A stretch of 64,000 nucleotides of DNA from Maniola hyperantus. Taxonomy: Eukaryota > Arthropoda > Insecta > Lepidoptera > Nymphalidae. Below, one piece after another: positions 21,735 through 33,700 of this stretch. Location: NCBI RefSeq assembly GCF_902806685.2, contig NC_048560.1:2706492-2770491 (forward strand). Reading direction: 5' to 3'. The translations under genes were made by a program, and so were the position numbers. Under the pieces are notes generated by a model, which saw only the letters and a list, made by a program, of their open reading frames with translations, had not been told where the DNA came from and did not search any database. How positions within the stretch are numbered: position 1 is the stretch's first letter; every line of letters starts with the position of its first letter.

Positions 21735-24700
21735 CTGCAAAGTAAGAAACTTTTATACTTTCAGCTATGATAGCCTAGTGGTTAAGACATCCGCCTCCTA
21801 ATCGGGAGGTAGGGGGTTCGATCCCGGGCATGCACCTCTAACTTTTCGGAGTAATGTGCGTTTTAACTAATTAAATATCACTTGCTTTAACGGTGAAGGA
21901 AAACATCGTGAGGAAACCTGCATACCTGAGAGTTCTTCATGTTCTTAAAGGTATGTGAAGTCTACCAATCCGCATATGGCCAGCGTGGTAGACTATGGCC
22001 AAAACCCTTCTCACTTTGAGAGGAGACCCGTACTTTGTAGTGAGCCGGTGATGGGTTGATCATGATGATGATGACTCGGTTTAAGGGTGAAGGAAAACAT
22101 CATCATGATCAACCCATCACCGGCTCACTACAGAGCACGGGTCTCCTCTCAGAGTGAAAAGGGTTTTAGCCAAAGTCTACTACGCTGGCCAAGTGCGGAA
22201 CGAAAACATCGTGAGGAAACCTGCGTGCCTTAGGGTTTTCCATAATGTTCTCAAAGGTATGAGAAGTCTGCCAATCCGCACTTGGCCAGCGTAGTAGACT
22301 ATGGCCAAACCCTTTCTCATTCTGAGAGGACAGCGCTCAGTAGTAAGCCGGCGATAGGTTCATCATGATGATGATGATGATAGTTTCGGTTAAAATGAGA
22401 AATGAGATTTTTGGGTTTAGTGGCATGTATAATGGTACGCTTTACTACAATAAAGCCCTAAGTAATTAGTTTAATTAGTAGTCGTTTAGGTTTAGTACTT
22501 TAAGATAGCTAATTTAAATGCACTTTGGACATTTTCAGCTCTTGTAGTTTGTAATGGTATTAACACTTATCCTTGTATAGTAGGGAGTAGACACTAGAAT
22601 ATGTTACAAGGATTAAGTACGATCTCAAGTGAAACGAGGTCTTTGGTTGCAGAGACAAAATTTACATTTTAACTAGGTGTGTACTACTACGTGTGAAATG
22701 AGGAGATCCGTAGGAGAACTAGAGTAACCGACATAGCTCAACGGGTTGCGAAGCTGAAGTGGCAATGGGCAGGGCACATAGTTCGTAAAACCGATAGACG
22801 TTGGGGTCCCAAGATGCTGGAATGGCGACCTCGTACCGGAAGACGCAGTGTTGGAAGACCCCCCACTAGGTGGACTGACGACATCAGACGAGTCGCAGGG
22901 AGCCGTTTGATCGTGGCGCAAGACCGTGGCGTGTGGAAGTCCCTACAAGAGACCTATGTCCAGCAGTGGACGTGTATCGGTTGAGGATAATGATGATGAT
23001 AAGGTGTGTACTTAGTTCAGAACATGTCATTCTTAAACTCTAAAGAGGATATATCGTGATTACGCACTTGACCACCGCGGTAGATTATGACCTAAACCTT
23101 TCTCTTCTGAGAGGAGACCTGTGCTGAGTAGTGGGGCTAGCGATGGGTGAAGATGATGAAAGAGGATACAAAAGAGTTTAAAATTTAAAGCAACTTTTTT
23201 AGAGAGTGAGTGTTACGCACAAACCGTTACGAGCAATATTTCAGTCATTAAATAAGTTTTTTTTTAGTATTCATAACATTAATGGATAAATTTTGGCCAA
23301 GAATGGGCGTTTCCCGGATTGGAATTAAGGATTTCCGAAATTCGGATTTTCACGAAATTCCGCTCGATTTAAGTATCTCAGTCCTCAAGTTCATAAAATC
23401 GAGAAACCGAGCGAAGGCAGACAGCGAGTAATTTAGATAATTACAAACTGGAGTTGTTACTACGCAGACATTAATAAGGAAAAAACGACTCCACTCTTAG
23501 ATATTTATCATTGTTAGCAAGTGACATTGATAAGATCGCGTATACGAGTAACCGCAGACGACAGATAAAAGGCGCACCACAAATTTCGCCAAAAATAAGA
23601 TACGGGACATTTCGCAGTCATTCTCAATATAAGGGCGTTTGTGTACTCTTCCGTATTCGGTTCGTATCCGTGATTCTTCGAAGTGGCTGTCATACAAATA
23701 TGTACATTCGATTCGCATTTTTTTTACGGATCCGTAAAATCACGGATGAGTGCACAAAGGCCCTAAGAGGGTTTTGAGGACTTCCCTGGTGTAGTGGTGA
23801 GTATTGGTCCTGAATAAACAATACCTAATTGACCGGTTTATATGTAGCAGGGTAGCTCCTAGCAGAATCAAAATCGGTATAGTGTCAATTTTTCATGGCC
23901 GAAACCCACCAAACCAACGAATGTAGCTATAATTTCTCAAACCAATATCGAAAATCGAATCGAAGACCTTTTTTATGTATAAGTCAGTAGACAAGTGAGT
24001 AAGCACGCACTACGGAGAACTGACGTTGGAACGCAACGGTTTCTGTTGTATCGGTGTTAGTCCAACATCGCGCGTAAAGTCGCCCACCGTTATTTGATAT
24101 AAATCAGACCTAGACAAAAATCGGCCGTCTGCATCTATCTTTACTAACATTAAGAAGATTCTGTATTGTTATGTATTGCAAATAAATAAGAGCTTTTTAT
24201 TAAATCTTCCAAGTTCGTAAAAATTAATACTTATGTTTGTAATTTCGTTTTTAATTTTGATGATAACATATTAGCTTTTTCTTTAGACAGGTTTTTGCAA
24301 TGTAATGTTTCTGTGAAAATAATGAAACATTTTTAATAGTGCCAAATACAAAAATTAAATATTTATGCTGTTTAGAATATAGATACATACAAAATATAAC
24401 CCTGTACGCTTGGGCCAATGTTCGGCACCTGCAACCGACATGTTGGAATTGGTGGTACATATCGGTCCAACACTGGTCATGTGGTCTAATCTAGATGTGT
24501 GTATTTATGCAAGTATAACAAAATTACCTTATTTACTTATTACTATTAATAATATTAATTACTTACCTATCAAGTAGTGTTCAGCGGCAAACAATTTTAA
24601 TACTTCAACAAATTCTCGTAAACTTAGCCGTAAGACGCTCTACATTTATTTGGTCCAACATTGGGCATGTGACTCATGTTTGTATAACCCCGTATGATTG

Positions 24701-27700
24701 GACCAAATTTGGGCATTTGTATGCCATATTGGAATTTGGTGAACTCTGGAGTTTAATCGTCTAACTAGTATCCTAGTATTAGCGGCAAGGTTCGTTGTTG
24801 TCGTAATGTCTTTTGCAATGAAGTGTTATTTTACCTGCTAACAGATAAGTTCTTGCTGCGCCCAGCAATCTATTGGTCCAACTGGTCATGTGGCCTAAAC
24901 TAGGTGCGAATATACGTGCAAATTTAATCATTTAAAAGAAACAACTTACCAATCCACTAGTATTCAGCGGCAAAGAATTTTTATACTTCAACCAATTCTC
25001 GTACACTTTGTCATACGACGCTCTGCATTCATTTGGTCCAACATTGGGCATGTGATTCATGTTTGTATAACCCTGTATGCTTGGACCAATGTTGGGCATC
25101 TGTATGCCATGTTGGAACTGGTGTACTCTGAAGTCTAATGGTCTAACTTGGACGTATTGGCTGCATGGTTCATTGTGGTCATAATGGCGTTCGCAGTTGG
25201 AATCATATTTATCTGGTTCGGACTTGGAAAGCAGCGGTCTTATTGAACTGTAGTCAGTCGCTGACGATTTATTGGAGCAATTATCGCTAATTTTACCCTC
25301 AATTGGTATTATGTCTGGATTCTTATCTGGTGACAAAGGAATGATAAATTTTAATAGTCTGTTGAGTTAGTGCTGAGATAATTGACTGTGTGACATTACA
25401 AGCGCTTGTCTATTTATAATTTGTCGGCGCTATTTTATCTAAAGGCCGGAGCACATTACAGCGGCGCTGCACAGCGCGGCACAAAGTGTTAAAATATTAC
25501 TTCAATCATTTCGTACGACATCACCACATAGAGAATATTTTAAAGGAAAGCGAAGCGACACGCTGCGCCGCCGCGCAGCATCGCTGTAATGCGGTCCGGC
25601 CCTTAAGACTTTCTTATAAATTAGCTACAATTTTTTTATTAATATTATCAACTAGCTGCCCCGGCGATCTTCATACCGCTTAACAGTCGATTCTTTTTCA
25701 GGATTTTTTTTTAATTCGTACTTCAAGGAATATTATGAAAAAAGATTTAGCGAAATCGGTTCAGCCGTCAGCAACACATTCAGCACTTCATTTTATATAT
25801 ACATAGAGAAGATTACCTATAGATTATAACTATGTAAAGTTTTCTGGTTACAGCCTAGAAACTTACCTAAGCTGTCAACGCTTTCGCATTCAGTAGTCCC
25901 AGTGAGTGGTATGTTAGATATCTCGTCTTGTTTTCGATGTGTTTTCTCATTCTTCATATCTGTAAACAAGTTGATATCTGTAGAATTGTTATATATTATG
26001 TATCTATTACTAATTCCTTTGTCGACGTTTGAGTTATACAATTTCAGTACTATGTGCGTGCGTAGGCACGGCTTTGCCGGTAGGGTGGTAACTAGCCACA
26101 GCCGAAGCCTCCCACCAGACCAGACCAGAAATTTAGAAATTAAAAAATAGGTCTTTGAAAAAGGACCCCAGATGTCCGCCTGGACTGTGGTCAAACCTTT
26201 CGCATGCTGAAAGGAGACCTGTAGTGAGTTATAAATCTCACCATCTCTCTTGTTGCAGTATTTCCAGCAGAAGACGAACGCGGAGACGGCTGTGACGGCC
26301 GCTATGATGGCCACCGCGCACAGCACTGTCACGAGAACCGTGGTCAATTCCACTCGGACGGGCACGTTGGCTACAACCAAAGGAATGATCAGCTACGAGG
26401 AACTTAAAAGGTTCCTTAGAATAGAATAGACACATTTTTTAGGATTCCGTACCTCAAAAGGAAAAATGGAACCCTTATAGGATCACTTTGTTGTCTGTCT
26501 GTCTGTCTGTCGGTCTGTCAAGAAACCTACAAGGTACTTCCCGTTGACTTATTATCATGAAATTTGGCAGGTAGGTAGGTCTTATAGCAGACATTAGGGG
26601 AAAAATGTGAAAACTGAAAATTTAGGGTTACATCACACAAAAAAAATTAAATTGTGGTCATGAACTAATTAGTATTTTAAATTTTCGAAGTAAGATAACT
26701 ATATCAAGTGCGGTATCATATGAAAGTGCTTTACCTGTGCATTCTAAAATAGATTTTATTTATTCTTATGCATCATAGTTTTTGAATTATCGTGCAAAAT
26801 GTCGATAAAATAAGACTGTAGTACGGAATCCACGGTGCGCGAGCCTGACTCGCACTTGGCCGGTTTTTTTAGGATTCCGTACCTCGAAAAGAAAAAGGAA
26901 CCCATAAGAGTCAAGTCCCACAAATTGTTAATGCGCGTGGCCGCCATTTTAGTAACGTATAGTATATAACTGATAGTATATTTTTATTTCGGCTGACGTC
27001 AAAATAACGTCATTTCGATGTTAATGAGACATTATTCCAGCGCAATAGCAATTTGCGGCACTTATAAAATAAACATTTTGTTAATTTGTGTTTTACAAAT
27101 TAAAACACAAATTAATAGCATTCGTTTACTAAATTTTCAGACTACCGTGTCAAAACGATATTACTGGTATACCTAAGTCCCGCAAATTGCTATTGCGCTG
27201 GCACCATGTCTCATTAACATCGAAATGACGTCATTTTGACGTCAGCCGAAATAAAAATATACCATCAGCTCGAAACTTCAGTCTCGTGCTGACGTTACTA
27301 AAATGGCGGCCACGCGCATTAGCACATTTGCGTGACTTAAACCACATATTATTTTAGCTTGACTTCGTCACCACGAACCAGTTTGTGGTGACGAAGATAG
27401 AAGCTAGTAAAATATACATTTTGACACAAATTAAAAAGCAAATTAATAGCATTCGTTTACTTTACCAGACTACCGTGTCAAAACGATATTATGTATATGA
27501 TTTATCACATTTATTTACCTATCTTTTTAATTTAAAAGTGTACGAACGTAAATATTCCATTGCGTGTCGAATTTAAATACAAATGGAAAAATGGATCGTG
27601 GAAATAACTTGAACGAACTGGTTTACGCTTTCAATTAACTACTTACTAATGAATACGGTTTGTGAATAAAAATGCTAATAATGTAGTCAATAAATTCAAC

Positions 27701-30700
27701 ATGGCGAATAAATTGTATACAGTTTAGTAAAAAACATTATATACCTACATCATTAGTCGTAAGTAGCATTGTGTTTTTGTACTCTAATTATATGAATAAA
27801 ATGTACTTAATATAAACTGTTGACATATCAAATCGGATTCAAACTTAACTATTAATTAACTTTGATTAAATAAAACGACAATTGTTAGGTTAGGGCTCTG
27901 CCACCATAGACATGTCCTTTCTCATTGAGCCGGCAGGGATTAGTCGGGATGATGGCAAGAGACCTGATGGATTGACGCTGGTTCCCTGGGAACGGGGACG
28001 GGCGCTAATGTGGGACGCAACGTGCGCTGACACATTGGTCCCGTGTCATATCAGGGAGACAGCATCAAGACCGGAAGCCGCAGCAGAAACAGCTGAAAAC
28101 TGCAAGCGGCCTATGCCTCTCTTACCGAGAGTTACATTTTTGTTCCGTTTGCCGTGGAGACCCTGGGGCCATGGAATCTTAGTGCTAAAAAATAATTACG
28201 AAACATTTCACCGCAATTCGCTTCATCTGGTGACAGAATGGCTGGCTCATTTTTTGCACAACGGATCAGCCTGGCTGTCCAGCGCGGAAATGCAGCCAGT
28301 ATTCTTCCCTTTCGCATTTATAATATTAGTACAGGTTGCCTGAAAGAGATCACTGTAGTGATAAGGTCGCCCTTTGTTTTTAAGTCTATCCTGTATTTTC
28401 TATTCTTTGTAAGATGTTTAAGTAAATATATTAATAGGTAGTATAGATCACAAACCTGTATGCCTCTGGGGGTATTTCAGCAAGCTAGACGAAAGCGTGA
28501 AAGGTTCACTCAACCCTTTCTTGTTGTAAGCCCGAACGGATATACCGACGGCGTTGGTGCCGGATAGACCCCAGACTACGAACTGCGGCTCCTCGCTGCT
28601 TATGTTCCGGAGTAACAAACCCGTTGCCATGTCGTATACCTGTACAAATACAACGTATTAAAATCTATACAGTTAGTATAGTGCCCGACAAACAACTTGG
28701 ACTTGTAACAGCGTAGTGTCAGAAAGTTGGCGAATCCGGGAAGCGAAAGTCAACGTATCCACCAATCGCGGGCACTCGCGCCGACTGATCAACCAATCGC
28801 ACGCACCCGTCATTCGCCAGCCAATCGCGTCAATACTCAAGTTGTTTGCCGGGCATTGTATGCAGTTTTACACTTGCCAACGCATATAAGACGGCGGATG
28901 CACCTGTAAGATTTACCCACGTAAGTAGCTAACATGATTAACTTACGACAAATTTACTAATGCAACACCTCATCACTAGCTCTTCGTCGCGACTTCGTCC
29001 GCGTGGACTACACAAATTTCAAGCCCCTATTTCTCGCTTTTAAGGATGATTTTTTAAATCTTTGTATTGCCAAATTTTAGCCCGAACTGACTAGTAGTTT
29101 GAGCTGTGCGTGATAGATTAGTCACTTTTCCTTTTATTTAAATAGATAAGTGCATTTTTTATTTACCTTAGGTTTTGTTGTCAATTAATTACGTAAGCTA
29201 CTTACGTAAGTAAAACTTACATGTGTAGTTCGCGGCCTTAGGCACCAACTTCGTTAGCGTTCTAATGTCAAAACACAATGGTGTTCAGAGTAAAATGAAT
29301 CTTGAAGTTGCGTGTTTAAAATCAAAAATTCATCATCACCGATTTTAATTACCGAAGGATTCAAAATTCAAAAATGCTTATTTTTATAAGCGATTATTGC
29401 TAAAGCACCCGTGTTTCTTACACACGTTTTTACTATTTAAAACTGTAAGTCTCACTCATTCCGAATTGGTCGCGATTACATCCGTAAGTTTTACTTACGT
29501 AAGCTACTTACACCAATGTATCTATTTGTAAATTTACTAATGTGAACACTCTTGTAAAGCAGAAGTTGAAAATACAGGTCAAGTAGACGAAAAATCCTTC
29601 GAGTAGCATTCTATAAGAAGTAAGGCTACATAAGGAAGGTTATTCTATAGTTTTCTAATACTTGTTACATGAAAGGTTTTAGGATGTAACCAGTAAACTG
29701 ACTTGCAATAAAACGCCTGCCGAGTCCTCCGCATGTCCGGGAACCAGCCGAGTGTCAGAGAGTCGTATGTTACGTTCGTGATCTCGCAATTCTTCACTGT
29801 GACGGCTTTCTAAGGGCAAAAGAAAACACTATTATTATATTGTATTAAGAAGTAGATGGAATGACACACTTTTTAAACTTTCGTGGTTGTTTTGCTTGTG
29901 TCTAAAATTAGATTTGTTTAACATTCCTTTATGTTGGGAATTTAAAAAAAAAAACTACGCTGGAAANNNNNNNNNNNNNNNNNNNNNNNNNNNNNNNNNN
30001 NNNNNNNNNNNNNNNNNNNNNNNNNNNNNNNNNNNNNNNNNNNNNNNNNNNNNNNNNNNNNNNNNNAAATAGAACGAAATGAATGCAATTCTATTAGAAA
30101 CTAGCTGACCCGGCGAACAGCGTACCGCCTAACAGTCGATTCTTTATTTTTTATTTTTTTTAATACTTACAATTTTTTTAAAAATTCTCTCCGTAAGAAC
30201 CATCCTCGTACTTCAAGGAATAACAGTCGATTCTTTAATTTTTTATTTTTTTTAATACTTACAATTTTTTAAAAATTCTCTCCGTAAGAACCATCCTCGT
30301 ACTTCAAGGAATATTATAAAAAAGAATTAGCGAAATCGGTTCAGCTGTTCTCGAGATTTGCGATCAGCAACACATTTAGCGATTCATTTTTTATATAGAA
30401 AAAGATCAGACAAAAATGCTGTTTTTGGTTTTCGTTTTTGTTAGCGTTCTGGTTACATCCTGTATATGTCTAGTATTAAAAGAAAAACGGAGTACAAAAT
30501 ATGCTTTAAGGCGTATGAATGTTTGTCTTCGATTTTTCACACAAAACATATTTCTAGAGGTTTAAAAAAGTAAGTTAGTTACCTGCGTGTAATATGTGGA
30601 ATAAGCAAGGAGTGTCCTGCCGTCCCACAGTGTTGCTGGCGGTACATTGTACCAGCCGTAGTCCGGCTGACGTGTTTAACCATGTACAAGTATCTGTCTA

Positions 30701-33700
30701 AACAATAAACTGTGGTGTTAGAACTCATCTCCTAAACTCTAAAAAATTATGAACCCTGATTGGTACTTTCAAGTTAACTGTACATAAATCTGCTTGAGTA
30801 AGCAGATGTCAATCAAGACCATTTTCCCGTGATTTTCCCTCCATGGTATTTTTTTTTAAATGGAGGATAGCGAGCAAACGAGCATGCGGGTCACCCTGAT
30901 GTTAAGTGATTACCGCCGCCCATGAACATTTTGCAGCACCAGAGGAACTGCCGATGCGTTGCCGGCCTTTTAGGGAATTTGTTGGTCCGCCCCTTGAATA
31001 ACCCCATGTTGTAATCTAGTGGGAACACCGCCGATGGGACTTGGTTCCACAGCGGTTGTAAATGCTGTTTTAAGGACCTTTGTGCTTTGTTATACAAATA
31101 CGTACTCATTCGATTCGTATTTTTACGGATCCGTGATTTCACGGATGAGGGCCCAAGCGCCCATAGTAGGAGAGCCTAAGCGGGATTTTGGGATTTAATC
31201 GAGCGCGGCAGAAGGCTCTTGGACTCCCGTACTATTGTATATGTATTTTTTAACTTCTTCTTTTTAAAAAAAATATTTTTTTTACAATAATATAGGCAGG
31301 GGTAATACTTTACCAAGGCTGTTTTGCGAATTCATCGAAAAAGTGTTGAGTTCGAGCTTGGAGTGTGTTGTACTGTTGAACCACCAGTGGTAATGTCATC
31401 GGCTCCTGTGGTAAAACACGTATAATTTTAGTATTTATTTAATTTAATCCTAATCCTAATATTAATTTAAATGAGTCTTAGTGCTAAAAATTTTTACGAG
31501 AAATTTCACCGCGATTAATAGCCTCATCTGGTGACAGAAGGGCTGGCTCATTTTTGCGCAACGGATCAGCCTGGCTGTCCACGCGGAAATGCAGCCAGTA
31601 TTCTTGGCACCATTCCACGCGGTCATGATTTATATAGTAATTAGATAAGGCTAGCTTTAAGTTTTATTGTAATATTAAAAAAAAAAAAGTTGCATAGTTA
31701 CGAATAAAAAAAAATATTTAAAATGTGAAAGTGTGGATGTTCCGATGTTTGTTACTCAATCACGGCAAAAACGGCTGAACGGATTTGGCTGAAATTTGGA
31801 ATGAAGATAGATTATACCCTGGATTAACACATAGGCTACTTTTTATCCCGGAAAATCAACGAGTTCCCGCAGGATTTTGAAAAACGTAAATCCACGCGGA
31901 CGAAGTCGCGGGCATCAGCTAGTCTAATATATATATATATATATAGTATATATATATATATAGAAGAAAAAGGTCGCTGACTGACTGACTGACTGATCTA
32001 TCAAAGCACAGCTCCAACTACTGGACGGATTGGGCATGCAGATAGCTACTATGACATAGGCATCCGCTAAGAAAGGATTTTTGAAAATTTAACCCTGAAG
32101 AGGATAAAATAGTGTTTACTTTTTAGTTTAGTCTATTTTTCCTTAACTGACTTAAAAGGTAAAAAGTAGCTTCTCGCTGAAACGCTGAAAGTTCCATTGG
32201 CACCGTTCGGGCACGGAACCCTAAAAGTAACTTACCTTAGGGTTGGCATCGACTTCGCAGTCAATCTCGACAACTTCTCCTCTCGCCGCCCGCAACACCC
32301 CTGCTTGCTGTGTTCTGCACATCGGGCTATCTATACACAAACATACAGACCGATTAGTTCATTATATTCTACACAATTGCGAAATTCTTGTTTCTCTTTC
32401 CGGTTAGAACTTGTTGGTCCGCCCCTTAGAGCCCTCGCCCACGGCGACTTTTTGTAGCGATACAGTAGCGATGCTGTCGCGCGTCCGCATCGATACAGTC
32501 GCGAAGCAGTCGCTAGCTGTGTGCCCTCGCCCACGGTCTCAGATTCAGTCGCGATGCAAACGCGAATTTGTCGCGCTTCTGTGTCGATGCAAACGAGAAA
32601 AAATGTTGCACTGATGCTCGGTTCTCTATTCACGCGCCACCCTCTCTCCGTTCTTCCCCCGATGTCATCCGACAAAGTCGCGCGTTTGCATCGATACAGG
32701 CGCGATGCAGTAGCACGTTGCAAATGCGACTAACACGCGTTAGTAGTGATGCTGGCGTGCGTTTAGTAAACGCGCGACAGCATCGCTACAAAAAGTCGCC
32801 GTGGGCGAGGGCTCTTAAAGTTACTGTTTACGGTTGTTACTTACACTTAACGTCCAAAACCAGAGGATCGCTGGCACCGTCTCCTAGACTATTTCTGGCA
32901 ATACAGACGTAGGCCCCCGCCACACGTCGGGAAACTCTTTGGAGAACCAAACTCTGGTTGGCCACCACCACACCTGGACCCGGCTTCACTGTCACACCCT
33001 AGGGAGAAGAGATCAATTATTGCATTAGTTAGCATTGTTATAGTACACTATTTGATGTCCGCGACTTCGTCCGCGTGGATTTACATTTTTCAAAATCCCG
33101 CGGAAACTCTTTGATTTTCCGGAATAAAAACTAGCCTATGTGTTAACCCAGGGTATAGTCTATCTCCATTCCAAATTTCATCCAAATCCGTTTAGCCGTT
33201 TTTGCGTGATTGAACAACAAACATTTAATCATCCACACTTTCACATTTATAATATTAGTAGGATTACAGTAATTGGCCGAGTATTATTGGAAAGCCGAGG
33301 CGAAACCGAGGACTTCTCAAGTGATTTTGAAAGGACGAGGCGCTAGCCGAATCCTTTTCCTATTCAATCGGGGAGGGAACGCCCCGCACATCCGCCAGCC
33401 CCCGCGCTAACCCATTGCGGGCGAGCGCGGGTGACGTGCGGGTCCTCACGCCTATCATCCATACCCCGATCATCTCAACCTGTCGCGGATTATAAGTATA
33501 ATACCATTTAACATTACGCTACAAATTTTTGTAAATCAAAAATAATTTAAACACCAAACCGAAAATTAAATATAAAACAGTTGCGTTATATTTTAAGCGA
33601 GTTCATCAATTATTGATATTTGAATTTCATTTATCGCTCGGAAAATAAATACTGTGAAACGAATAATTAAATAGGGCAAATAATGAAAAGTGGGTAGGTT

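Noticed and set aside
27912..28343. 143-codon frame as a host gene
   Set aside because: It matches a type of sequence seen in non-LTR elements, and its 3' part recurs twice more in the window.
32331..32723. 130-codon open frame on the minus strand
   Set aside because: It lies across a MITE and its repeating RLYRCKRAT-like residues come from nucleotide repeats of the element.
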